NCBI GenBank assembly: GCA_030062745.1 | Contig: CP099841.1 | Coordinates: 10,668,970 to 10,732,969, forward strand | Length of the DNA: 64,000 nt | Direction of reading: 5' to 3' | From: Capitulum mitella | Lineage: Eukaryota; Arthropoda; Thecostraca; Pollicipedomorpha; Pollicipedidae | Shown: one piece after another, positions 50,101-61,000 of the stretch | Position numbering within the stretch: position 1 is the stretch's first letter | How the letters are laid out: each line of letters starts with the position of its first letter | Notes under the pieces: generated by a model | Seen by the model: the letters and a program-made list of their open reading frames with translations, nothing else | The model's database searches: none | What the model was told of the DNA's origin: nothing | Translations under genes and position numbers: made by a program

Positions 50101-51819
50101 ACTGTATTTATTTCCGTGTCTGTTGGCTTCAACGAGAATAGTTTCCTGGAGACGCCCACCAGTTCTCGACGAAACCACGGCTCCTAATGGCGACATTTTC
50201 TCTCATTTGACAATGTCAGGACAGTGGAGCAGGCCAAGCGACTTAGCCACTTTGCATTTATATCGGCCGGATAAATGTAAATGTATTCGGGGCGTCATCA
50301 TTCGAGGTGAAGGCCCTGCATACCAATCACGAACTCTTTCCCTGCGTCCTGGTGCCCTCGTCCAGCAACCACCTGCCCGCTGACGGCGCGTGCTCCGTTG
50401 CAGAGCTGGACTTTCGGCTGGAGACGGAGTTCCTGTACCGGTTCCCTCGATCGCGCTCCTCCCAGGTGGGCCTGGAGCGGTCCGGACACGACTACTCGGC
50501 CACTGGGAACTATTGGGAGGCGCCGCACATCCTGGAAAGGCGGAGGCGCGAGGCTCGCGACAGCCGCATCGTCCGCGACAAGAAAATGATCTACAGGGGG
50601 CTGATGAGCATGTTCAGAAAGTGAGTGACCTGCTGGACGGCTGATTTGACCGCGCATGACATCTCTTCAGTGCTGAGAACGCAATATTAAGCATAATGTT
50701 ACCGTAAGTATTTAACATTGCCTGGCTAACAGTTCATTCCTACGTGGAGAATTTGTTGTCAAGGCGTTATTTTTGAACTGAATGCATGGGGCTTATGAAA
50801 TCTGTTGCGTTTTTGTTTTATTTGCAGCAGCAGTCCGCGAATTCTTCAGTGTTCAACGGGCGTTCTGGTAACGTCGTATTCGGTACCCATAACGTCAAAA
50901 AACAAAACAAAAACGCACAGCTAGCCTGTTTCCTCTCTAGGTTTGGAATGGAGGGTAAGAGCTGCCTGATGAAAACGATCTGCGAAATATCTTCTTCGCC
51001 ACTTCTGTACGACGGCCTTGTTGGCGAACTTCTAAACATCGCTCTCATGTGAGTAACTTAATACATCGCCATTTTCTGTGTTCGGTTGCCGTTCATGATG
51101 ATTGCCATATCCCGTTTCCTTTGCCCTTTGTATAAATTCTTTTGCATTTCGCTAGAAACAGGAATCATGCATTTAAACGTTCAACTTAAATTCCTAATTT
51201 TAAACTTGCATTTCAACTTTAAACAAAAAGAAACACTTACGTTGCCAATGAAAGCTTGCAACAATTAGTGTAGCTTTTGCACAGTTCATCTCAGACCCCA
51301 GCACATGCGAATGGTTATATGCTGATTTTAGCCAATGTGCTCCCGTTCTCTGCACCGCCCGTGCTCTCTTACTCTACACTGTCCCTGCTCTGGCCATCTG
51401 CATTGTTCCTGCTCCTGTTCTTTGTACTGTTCGTGCTCTCTTACCCTACACTGTCCATGCTTCCATTATCTGAACCGTACTGGTACCCGTTTGTTACACT
51501 ACCTCTGCTTCTGTTCTCTACACTGCCCCTGCTCCCGCGTTCTTCACCGTCCCTCCTCCCGCTCTCTGCACCGTGCCCCCGCCGACAGCCGGTCAGTCCC
51601 GGGGGGGGGGGCTCCGTCCCGAGTCGTTTGTCAGCAGGCGCCGCGACGGCCCACTGACGGTGCCCGCGCCCTCTCCGCAGACCGAGCCACAAGCTGGGCG
51701 ACGGGCCGGGCCTGGACGACTATCGAGACGCCGAAAAGTACGGCCTGAGCGGAGGCGACTGTGCCGCCGCCTTCCCCCAGTGCCCCATCTCCATGTTCAG
51801 GAGCAAGAAGATCGCGTAG
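44098..51819 (+). CDS. DM4/DM12 family secreted protein, five exons, complete
   Basis: Exons 44098-44192, 48665-48828, 50404-50620, 50941-51048 and 51681-51819 join in frame (723 bases, 240 residues), all with GT/AG borders. Residues 1-26 form a signal peptide (MTRCRLGRAG, then Leu/Ala-rich, cut near AGA-LDKNF). Residues about 55-75 hold the family's N-terminal motif (LALAIPDGAVIGILPKFGW). The C-terminal 90 residues fit the DM4/DM12 domain: KSCLMKTICEI, GLVGELLNIAL and GGDCAAAFPQCPISMF, with its four conserved cysteines. This arthropod family is extracellular and functionally poorly known. Intron 1 is 4.5 kb and the others are short. Start chosen as the only ATG giving a signal peptide in phase with exon 2. 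Confidence 0.92.
46236..46492 (+). CDS. Candidate exon of a Cys-loop ligand-gated channel, ligand-binding domain start
   Basis: The acceptor AAATCTGCCTCAG and a donor TCAAAATG|GTAAAA enclose 85 open codons ending in phase 2. The second half has GC-biased third positions and reads QMVLEDLYRAVHLHDTAAPR, then GQIHVSVLGLMSVDANHLDS. This resembles the Cys-loop receptor N terminus (xxVLxxLxxxxxYDxxxRP, then VxVxVxVxSIxxVDExxMD). The first 35 residues are not recognisable. No further receptor exon was found nearby, so it is a fragment, a nested gene end, or chance. Confidence 0.3.
48438..48645. repeat. 30-33 bp minisatellite in intron 1 of the DM4/DM12 gene
   Basis: About six units around CACCAGACAGGCGGTACCG plus a C-rich linker. 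It ends about 20 bases before exon 2. One frame through it stays open with TRQAVPAS-type repeats but closes at 48,650, before the acceptor. Confidence 0.8.
48665..48828 (+). CDS. DM4/DM12 gene exon 2
   Basis: Acceptor GGCCGCTGCAG, donor GAGG|GTGAGC. The first base completes the Trp codon. It encodes WESEPRYVPVRAATNTSRAA and the hydrophobic GAVIGILPKFGWLLYEGA segment typical of the family's N-terminal half. Confidence 0.88.
48900..50403. other. Intron 2 of the DM4/DM12 gene
   Basis: No element recognised. Short duplicated phrases (ATGCGCATTGCAACTTAGCCACTCAGC / ATGCACATTGCGAGTTG) occur near 49,540-49,620. Confidence 0.5.
50404..50620 (+). CDS. DM4/DM12 gene exon 3
   Basis: Acceptor GCTCCGTTGCAG, donor AGAAA|GTGAGT. 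It encodes LDFRLETEFLYRFPRSRSS, then a Tyr/Trp-containing stretch and an Arg-rich ERRRREARDSRIVRDKK, ending YRGLMSMFRK. The Arg-rich stretch could be a processing site, which is inference. An apparent upstream extension from 50,307 is rejected because its phase does not fit exon 2. Confidence 0.88.
50941..51048 (+). CDS. DM4/DM12 gene exon 4: first half of the domain
   Basis: Acceptor CCTCTCTAG, donor CAT|GTGAGT. It encodes FGMEGKSCLMKTICEISS and LLYDGLVGELLNIAL, the most conserved part of the domain, with two of the four cysteines. Confidence 0.93.
51681..51819 (+). CDS. DM4/DM12 gene exon 5: end of the domain and stop
   Basis: Acceptor CCCTCTCCGCAG. It encodes PSHKLGDGPGLDDYRDAEKY, then GGDCAAAFPQCPISMFRSKK, ending IA-TAG. 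The last two conserved cysteines are present. Confidence 0.92.
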
Positions 51820-54800
51820 CGCGTCACTCTCCGGGCACCTAGTACTGTGGAGCAGTAGTACTGCCAGTAGCCATACAAATGTGTGTCAGACGTGCCTAAC
51901 AACCTCCTGGGGCGGCGCGCTAAAGCGCTTAATATTGTAGCATGAATTCATCTGCTATAGAAGCATACGCACAGCATTGCTGCTGTGCTTACCAATGGTA
52001 TTTATTCGTGCACTTTTGTGCGTATTTTCTTACGTGGGCGTTTGTTTTCCCTGCTGCGTGATAGCATCGCTCATAAACTGATGTCTGATGCCCAGCATGA
52101 CATATTGTTGAAGATGTTTGTTCATTTTTGTTACGCTGTGGCAACAAGTGGTCTCTGCCTGTTTGGACAAGTGCAAAAACGCAGATGTTTGGTTTGCGTG
52201 CTCGGCATGTTAGGTGTTCGAAAAGGAGTTTTGTAGTTCATGTGAATGACCTCCTGGGTTGTTAGCCGTCACATTCGTTGTGCGTTATGCGTCCAGCTGC
52301 GTTGGCGTCTTGTTCAAGATCTGGGCATTGAGCGTGAATTCCTTACGTGCTCTTGTTTTCCACTTTCATAATTCCTTTCCTGGGAGTCCAGTTAAATGAC
52401 CAATATAGATCTGTCGTCGACATGAATTGCTCGTTTATCCTGCTTTGCTGTCCCTTGCCAAAATGGCGGATGTATCACAGCGCAAAGCTGTTTCAGTCCT
52501 CACTTGTCATTGGTCAACGGGCCGCGCTCCGCGGAAATGATTAAGGGCGTACGGCTAAGGTTTACGCCCGTGGCCAGGAGCCAACATTCTCTTCCAAGTT
52601 TTTATTTCTGCATGCCTGAAGCCTCCGCGAACGAATATCTTCGAGAGTGTGGGCCTTCATGATTGAGTCTCTCATTTCCAAGGAGCTGTAAGCTGATGGT
52701 TACTGGAGCTCTCAAAATTTTGGAGCTTGCTGTCTGTAAGACATCAGATTTCGAAGCTAGAGCCTTTGGACGTCTCCATCGGTCTGCCATGGAAAAGATA
52801 AACAACAGGAGGCCGCACGTTGTTTCCACTTGTCCGCTATGGAAAAGTGAACGAAAGGCACTAAGGTAAGAACGCCTTCATCCCTTCCCTCCCCCTCCAT
52901 GAAACGAAATCCTTGCTGCGCCACCGGTTTGAATGACATCTGTCTCTCAGAAGTGATTCCTGTCGTCCTTAAAATACTAAACTGACCACAGCAAATGTGC
53001 TAGTACAAGATCGTGGTTTTGTGTGAAAGAAACGTTCATGACATTGACAAAAATACATATAACGAAATAACGATCGCAGTGAGTGGTACATACACGCCCT
53101 GCGTTCGTTTCTTGAAGCTGTTGTTTTGGAGCGCTGTGATGTTTTAATGTTGTTGCATATCTGTACGTTGGAAAAAACACCAGCAGAATGTGCGGAGACT
53201 TCTAGACCAGACATTTCTTTTTGCAGCCAGGCAAGGAAAGGAAGGTAACACTGGTTCTACGTAGCTTCAATGGCTACTGGGGCCAGCTTTATCGCTAAAC
53301 GTAATTTCAAATATCTCAGCTGAAGGAACAAGTGAAGCTTGCAAAAACAGCACATTAGTTCAACCCGGGTGTTATGTGAAATTGTCTTATGGATTGCCAG
53401 ACTGCAAGATGACTCGACCCTAATCACGTCGGTCGCTTGTTTCACGGTAGAGCAAAAAGTGCTCGTTCTTGACTATCAGCTTCCACCCTCCATCGACAGC
53501 GGTGACAATGACCTGGCGTTATACTGAAGAATGGATAATGCGCGGGTCGTGTCGTGGCTCTCTGTGAAAATTTTGAATGTTCCTGGCGCAGCTATACAAC
53601 AAAAGCATTGAACTGCGTGCAAGGACAGCCGAAGGCAATTCGTTAAATCCATCGATTCCGCTATGGCTTCATATTTCCAGTTAGTATCGTGAGAGTAAAC
53701 CGAGGTTTTTACCTGAGGCAAGTAGATGCCTAAAAATAGTTTCCTTTGATGTTCTAACCACATGCGGTCAGTTTTGGATTGTTATGAAGGATCGCCCGAC
53801 GCATCACAAACTTGGGCACTGGGTAACGAGCTGTTCTGCTTCTCAACAAAAGCCATCTGGACCATAGCTCTTCAGAACGCTCGAATTTCAACATGACTGG
53901 ACATTTCCGGGAGTAATCGGGGGATGAGTCCACATAAGATTTCAGACCGTTTATTTCGCCATTGACATAGGCCTAAGGTTAAAATCCCTGAAATCCCCAA
54001 GGATCGCTAGCCACGAGTTTCAACACCTACAACCATAGAGGCAGTCTAACGTTTTTCTATACAGTTTAACCAGATCTGAACTTCCCATCAACGAGCAGTA
54101 CGGTCCACGAGCCTGCCACTTGACAGTGCGTTCGGATCAAACGTGGCTATCGTTGTGACCTGCAGAAACAACATCACTAAAATAAGCTCATTAAACTGAG
54201 AGACAAATCGGCTATGTCCGTAGCTCCCGGAATCCAGCACACTGGACTCCAATCAGGTTTCCCTGTTCTTTTGTCTGCCCGCTCGGAGCCGACCGGCATC
54301 AGGCTGGTATTGGGGACACCGCAATAAACCGGAATTGGACCCGGTGGTCGCCATATCTCGAGCGACCTGTAATGAGCTGTAATTAAAAGGACGCGAGATC
54401 GCCTCGGCTCGGGATAACCAGCCGGACCGAGCACACAGTCGGCTGGGAACTCTGTCGCGACTCTGGGATCAAGACTGACTGACAAGACTGTTCTGAAAGC
54501 GCCCTCGCCCTAGTCCTAGTAGTCCTAGTAGGAAGTAGAGTTCATCAGTTTTCGTCATGTAAAACCCTGCGTAAATAAGAGGCGATTTTATCTTTGTGAC
54601 AAGGTTTGTTTCAGAGCACAGCATATTAGGAGGCGACATTCAAAATTTCTTCCCAGAATGAAGAGGACCCAGATATATAACTTGGACTTGACGTAAAATA
54701 ACGCAAAATACGGTCAGACTCTGCTCTATGTCATTCGCTTCCTTCACGTTCACAGCTTTTCGGTGTAGGCCGCAAAGCCTGATGCCACCGATCAACCAGC

Positions 54801-55158
54801 GATCAACATTTTCAATGAAATGTCATCTGCTGAGCCTGCCAGTGCGGGTTACGCTCCACCGACCGACCGTTCTCCTCTTCCATCCGTTCCACATCTTCCG
54901 CGGGCGCATATCTGAATACACTTGACCTATATTCTTCTGTCTTCTCCCGTCTTCACACCTGCTTCGTTAGCTTTCCAGTCATCAGACAAAAGAGTAGCCC
55001 AGTGCTCCAAGCTGTATCAAGATAGACAGCAGACAGCGCGTCACAATCAGGTCGTTAAAATCGGTTCTCGATTTCCATGTCGCTCTTGGTCGGTCGCACA
55101 CGATCCACGTGACACTGTTCAGCGAACGCCGAAGGCTGAGCCGGTTCTTCCTCCGCAG
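51820..55158. other. Intergenic spacer
   Basis: Possible but unsupported small exons were seen: 52,740-52,866 before a GTAAGA donor, and an 18-base segment at 53,227-53,244 between TTTTTGCAG and GTAACA. No recognisable gene or repeat otherwise. Confidence 0.4.
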
Positions 55159-55230
55159 ACGAGGGACCTCGGCCGCCGGCTGCAGCAGGCTGTCGTTACC
55201 GTCAGAAGCCTGGCGTTCAGACTGCACAGG
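55159..55230 (+). CDS. Candidate upstream exon of the phase-0 gene
   Basis: Acceptor GTTCTTCCTCCGCAG, donor CACAGG|GTAACG, 24 codons, phase 0 at both ends. The peptide TRDLGRRLQQAVVTVRSLAF is helix-like. Phase and composition fit the gene at 57,941 onward, but the connection across 2.7 kb is unproven. Confidence 0.42.
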
Positions 55231-55562
55231 GTAACGTCAGTCTGAATTCTGCCAACACGGAGGCCCAGCCGGCCCCTCTGAACTATGAGTCATCGTCGGG
55301 CATCGGCCGGCCGGGTTCCACTGGTCAGACACAATCTCTCTGGCCAGATGTCCTTTCTGGCTAGGCATTGTCCTGTTGATGGCGCTGCCGATAAAAGCAG
55401 GAAGAAGGAGGGAGGGGATGGTTATTTTCAAAGTAGTGGAAAGTCGGCAACATAATTTCCACATTCTCACTAACTGACAGCTTTCGTATAGTTGTTCACG
55501 TAACAGGAACCTCGCTTAAAGGGCTTTGATGCATCATTAAATGTAACGTGATGTGAGGATGT

Positions 55563-55728
55563 GAGGAGAGAGAGAAAAAGAGAGAGAGAGAGGGGAGAGA
55601 GAGGGGGAGAGAGAGGGACAGACAGACAGAGGGAGAAAGAGACAGACTGACTGACAGACAGACAGAGACAGAGACAAAGACAGAGAGAGAGAGAGAGGGA
55701 GAGGAGAGGGGAGAGAGAGGGAGAGATT
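55563..55728. repeat. GA/CAGA-rich microsatellite
   Basis: Impure (GA)n with (CAGA)n and (GACA)n stretches. Confidence 0.9.
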
Positions 55729-55964
55729 TCATTTGACCCAACTTTATCCAAATGTCTCGTAGAATTCAACTCTCGCTTCTAAATACGATCTCGGAACAGT
55801 TGTCTATATGATAAAGGTCACTCGCATCCCCTGACACGATCGTCGTGCCCCAAAGATGGTTTGCAGTTTTCCTTTACGGGGCAATTTCTCTTCCCAACCG
55901 AACTACCAGATCTGGCACTCTCGGCATTCATCACTGCCATATCCCATGTTTACATTCTCCACAG

Positions 55965-56029
55965 TGTATGATCTCCGAAAACGAGCGTCGGGAGCGGGAG
56001 ATTGAACCACGTCACGCCCTTCCTAATTC
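55965..56029 (+). CDS. Candidate upstream exon of the phase-0 gene
   Basis: Acceptor TACATTCTCCACAG, donor AATTC|GTGAGT. It reads CMISENERREREIEPRHALP with an ATG at its second codon, so it might be the first coding exon. It ends in phase 2, which does not fit the next certain exon (phase 0), so a further exon would be needed. Confidence 0.38.
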
Positions 56030-56239
56030 GTGAGTATATTACAGTGTCCCATAAACACGTAAGATGTCGCAGACCATTTGCTTATGAAGAAATAGAGTGG
56101 TGGCATGTAGTTTCGTGAAGGAAACCGTGATGTAACGTGATGCGGTGTGTCTAACGGTACATTAAAGGCTGTAGCGGCTGGATTGCCTTGATGACTGAAT
56201 GATTGATTTTGCAGTTTTAAGACATGACTTCTGACTGGA

Positions 56240-57880
56240 TACATAACATTTTTTGTGACCCTGGCTGTTACATTGGTGCACTCAAGGTATCTATGATCAT
56301 CATTGCAGACTTTCTAGTTTTATAACCCATAATAACATACTTTTTACTGTCTCACAGTTTCAGGACTTACAGACATATTTCCAGTTTCTTAACCCTTGCC
56401 CAGTCAGTACTACTTTAATCTTTATCAGGTGAGGGGATGTATGATCAGAGGCCCCTTCTGATCTCAAGAATGGTGCTGTTATGTAAAATAACCAAATATA
56501 CTTATGTAAGTGGTTGTGATTTGCAATGTCTTCATAGTATGCAGGCAAGCAGCTAGGATTTTTTATGGGAAGTGGCTCCCAACACTGTTGTCATTCTCTA
56601 CGTGCACTGACTAGAAATGTGTTGATTGGTACTTATTTAGTGTTTTTGCAAGACCAATACAGATTTATGACCACAATGGCAAGAAGGTCCAATGGACATA
56701 TTCTCAGTGCTGATTTCTGCAACCATGGCAAATTTTGTCTTTGGTCTTCCCAAACAAGGGGGTCCCTTCCAGGACCTGAGGTTGGGCCTCTGATTGTTTA
56801 CAACAATTGTAGCTTGTGTGAAATTGTTTGCATATACTGATTTAAATTATTGGTTATGATCATGGCCTTCATTTAATGTTGCAGTAGGGCATTTGGTGTC
56901 ATCCTCTTTTGGTACCCCTGTGATAACTTTGTGCAGTGCTTTACAACAGTTTGGAGTGCTGCAGCTGTGCATATGCACAAATTCCCATGTTATGCAGTAT
57001 ATACATGGGAAATTATGGTTTCATGCTTCAAGAAGTGTTGTTCCATTGTCTTTGGCTCCTTTGATACCATTGATGTAACTTCCTATTCCTTTGTGGATCT
57101 GTGGTACCCCCACTGTTGACTGGGCACTCCCCAGAAAATGAAGTTTAACATGGAATCTCATGGGGTGGGCATCCACAGTGATTAGGAGGCCCCAAGATAA
57201 TTCATGAGCAGGTGCCCCAGCCCTTAGTGTATTTTAAAAAGTTGTGTTGGGGCTGGTAGATACCTTTTTTATTATTTGATATATTAGATTGGTATATTAG
57301 ATACCTTTACTTTTATCTTTCATAGCACATGCATTTTGCATTAGCCCATTCACAGGCTTGTGCAAAATCTAATATGGCATGATCTTGGCAAGCTAGTTTT
57401 ATACAAACAACTGGCTGGAGAATGTTCAAATTCACATATGTGCTGTAAAAATGTGTAAAACTTGGCTGCACAAAATTTTAGGCCAGTACATCAAATACAA
57501 CAAAAGTTATGAATGTAAACTTCAGAGGGCTTCTGAGCTGCATAGCTAGCTGAGTTAACCATTACCATAACATTGGCCATGTTTTTGTAGTGCACTATGC
57601 ATGCAGAAGTTTTGGTGTGCACCAGTATTCAATTGAGTGGTGCACCATGAGAAGCAGCAGAATTATTTGGAAAAAGTGGTCAGGGCATTTGGCTCATGGT
57701 CATGGCTTTGATGAAATTTTAGCATGCACTCCCTGTTGCTGATAGCTTTTGATTTCTCCACAGGTTTTGTTTGCACTAGTTACCAAATTTCTCTCCCCAG
57801 AAACATTTGAGAGTTCTGTGTCTAAACTAGCAACTCCACCACCAGGGTAGATGTGAACCATCGTTTTGCCATGTTTTAGT
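56240..57880. other. CpG desert
   Basis: I counted one CpG (ACGTGC near 56,601) between 56,281 and 57,860, in sequence of ordinary GC content and full of TG and CA. Flanking exons are CpG-rich. The pattern is that of long-term cytosine methylation and deamination in the germline, as in methylated invertebrate gene bodies. No exon was confirmed inside. Confidence 0.85.
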
Positions 57881-57940
57881 CTTTGATGTCTGCAGATGTA
57901 TTTCGTTAGTGTGTTCTAATGCTTGGCAGGCTCTGGTCAG

Positions 57941-58051
57941 CACATGCTGTGGCCGGGGCTGGAGGGCCCCGTCCGTGAGGCGGCCCTGCGGGGACCGTGG
58001 GTGCCGCCGCCGGCCAGGACAGCTCCGCCCGACCGTCTCCCCGACAAAATG
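57941..58051 (+). CDS. Phase-0 gene exon A
   Basis: Acceptor GGCTCTGGTCAG (an alternative AG lies 11 bases upstream, at 57,928-57,929), donor AAAATG|GTGGGG. The peptide starts HMLWPGLEGPVREAALRG and is Pro-rich after that. The downstream acceptor is preferred because it keeps phase 0. Confidence 0.6.
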
Positions 58052-61000
58052 GTGGGGAATGGGCTCTTTGTGACACTGGGCAGGCTGCTGCTGGGGTGGG
58101 CTAAGCTGCTGTTTCTGAATTCTAATGGCAGTGAAAAGCTTTGCTGATATGCCCTCAGCAGAAATGGCCACTGGAGAACCAGGCATAATGTGGACGTGCC
58201 GTTTTTGATATGAACGTGCCTGATTAATGTGTGCTTAATGCTTGATGTTGCACCACTTTTTTTCCCACTATGCCTCCATATCATAGCCTGCAAAACCACG
58301 ATCACCGAGTCGGTGAGGTTGATGACTGTTGTGCTGACGTGCGTTGCTTTGTCAGCCGTCGCTGAGGTCTCGCCTGGCCGAAATGGAGGCGCTGGCATCG
58401 CTGTTTCCCGATTCTGAGCTGTCGCTGGGGGAGCGCACCAGCTCGGATGCCAGAAACAACTTCGCCCCCGTTCTGAAGATCCGTGACGGGGATAAAAAGG
58501 CTCCCAGGGCTCGCCGAAAATCCAGCAAGGTATTGTCGCAGTACAGCCTGTATACCCTTCCTTCACATTCAGCAGTGGTCCTTCAGTGTCACCGGGTAAA
58601 TGCTGATCCTGCGGCCATGATCCACCAGCAACCGTGTGCTGTATGCCGTCGATCTTCTTTATGTGACGCTTTGTGTGAGAATGTAAGGCTTCGACTCACC
58701 CTCCTACATAATCCGGCTCATGCTGGTGACAGACGCATCCACATAGGTGCTTGGGGTCCCTTTGCCTCTTAGTGGTGGGAAATTTACATTTTTTTTGCTG
58801 TAATACAAGGACAAATTCCGGCCCACGCGGACGAAAGCGCTCACCCCATAATGAAGAGTGGGATCTCCCACTGGATGCCTCAGCTGGGCTCTCTACCGCC
58901 GCGCTCGTCACCGGTCACCGTGCGCCGGCAGACGGCGCTGATGCAGAAATCCCGGCGCACGGCGGCGGACGAGGAGGCGGCCCGGCCGCGCCGTCGGCCG
59001 GGCCGCGGCCCCGGCGGCGCCCTGTTCCGTGAGCCGGCGCCCCCGGCGGCTCCGGTGCGGCCGACCCGGCCCGCCTCGGGCGACAGCGCCGCCGAGCCGA
59101 GCGTCGACGAAAGCGAGGGAGGCGAGCCACCGCCGCCGCCGCCTTCTCCTCCGCCCCATCAGCAGCAGCAGCAGCGGGACGCTGTGGGTGTGGGCACTGA
59201 TGGAGGCGAGCTCAGGACTTCGCCGATGCGTCGGGTACGTGGTGCTGGTAGCGAGGCGGTAGGGTTTCTGAAGTCTCCCCGCAAATGTCGTGGGTGAGCT
59301 TCCACCAGTACCAGAATATGTCATGTTCTGGGACAGCGCTGGCTGTTTACGCTCGTTAAGACAAACGCTGTCGTTGCAACTCGACAGTTTTGTCGAGGTG
59401 AGCTGGCTTCACGACTGCTGGTGGCTGTTTGATCGTACCTTTGGCCCCCGTTCGTGACTTGCGCCGCCCGCCGTCCCTGTCCCTGACCCTGTGTCTGTGA
59501 CGGCGGCTGTCTGCGGGCTCCGGCAGCTGCAGCAGGCACTGCCGACCCTGCCGGCATCGGAGCTGGCCGGCCTGCTGCCGGCGGCCGGCGGCGGCTCCGA
59601 TGGCGCCGACACCCTGCACGACGTGCTGCAGAAATTCATGTGGGCCAAGCAGCAGGCCAGCGCCGCCGCCGACCTCATGTCCAGCCTGCGCGAGGCCGTG
59701 GAGCGTATGGACCAGGTGCGCGTCAAGGTGCCGATCCCGCCGATCGCGTGACGCCTGTATGGGGGTTACAGGTGAAAACCAGGTCGTGTCGTTCAGTTCA
59801 ACACGGTGCGCGTTCTTCGCCGCCGAAACTGTCATTGTGGTCACGTTACGTCGTTACGTGCGCCTTGACTGTTTCCGTTTCTCCATCGAACTCGGAGGCG
59901 ACAGGTTGATGTGGCGATGCAAAAACTGCATTGTCGACTAGGCGCGTGGGAACTGCCACACATCCAGCCGTTGCCGATCCGTCTGCCGATTCTGACACGC
60001 TGGTGTTGCAGGGGGGCCTGCCGGACGGCTCGCCGCCGTATCCAGCGGCCCGGCCGGCCGCGGCGCCGCCGCCGCCACCGCCGGCCGCCCCCGAACAGCA
60101 GCGGCAGCCGGCGCCGGCGGCCGGCCGCGCGGCGGGCGAGGCGGCCGGCCGCGGCCGGCGCGTCGCCACGCGCAGCTCGCTGCCGGTCACGGACTCGTCG
60201 CTGGCGGCGGGCACCTCGGCCGAGCTGACCTCGGCGGGCGGCCGGCGGCGCCGCTCCAGCCGCTCGGTGGGCAGCGCCACCTCGTCCGACACGACGTCCG
60301 TGCTGCCGGACGAGTCGCGCTCCCAGCTCGGCTCCAGGCCGTCGCGTCGCGGCGACGGCCGCGAGGTCAGCGGCGAGCCCGGGACCGGCCGGTGGACGGG
60401 CGCTGACGGACGGGGTCGGTGGAGGGGGAACGGACGCTGAAACTGAGATTCTGGGTCGGAGGAACGCTGATTGCCTCGTAAATTGATGATGATTTCGAGG
60501 AAATTAAAACCACTTTCCGATCAAGTTCTGAGGAAACCATGTAGGCGTCCAGGATGGTCCAAGATTCAAGCCTGTCCAAAAGGATTCCGATGTTTTTTCT
60601 CAGTGGAGCAGAAGTAGAAGACATACTATGGGCGCAGACATTGTAGTAATGTCTGTCTTTCGATGTCGTAGGCTAGTCTGTTGGCTTGTATTGGCACATG
60701 ACGATATAATATTTTGCACTCTGTTGGGATAAAATGATGGCATTGAAATTATAGCAGATGTGATGCATTCCAGTTTCCACTTAAAAGTTGATAAACATTG
60801 GTTTGACCAGTGACGGATTTGTTTCACTTCACATGTTTGCGGTGTGGATTATAGTGTTGAAAGATGTGGAATTAAATTAGGCATGTGAAGTACAGAAGCT
60901 TAGCCAACCATGGTGTTGATTGTCGATCTCAAAATGATAATTTTGTGCCTTGCTTAGAGTTGAATTTATAACTAGAGTACCAGGCAGCATTTGGTTTTAA

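Noticed and set aside
50072..50403. Open plus-strand frames upstream of DM4/DM12 exon 3, including a continuous extension from 50,307
   Set aside because: The phase left by exon 2 requires the acceptor at 50,403|50,404; starting at 50,307 either shifts the frame or ends in a stop at 50,383.
53227..53244. 18-base microexon between TTTTTGCAG and GTAACA
   Set aside because: Too short to distinguish from chance without transcript evidence.
54177..54485. 102-codon minus-strand frame
   Set aside because: No splice context or recognisable motif; kept as unassigned spacer.
55470..55769. Ser/Leu-rich minus-strand frames
   Set aside because: They translate the GA/CAGA microsatellite.
58812..58842. 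Acceptor at 58,811 (AATACAAG|GACAAATT) as the start of exon C
   Set aside because: In the required phase 0 it reads GACAAATTC and reaches TAA at 58,840-58,842; the acceptor at 58,883 keeps phase 0 and the open frame.
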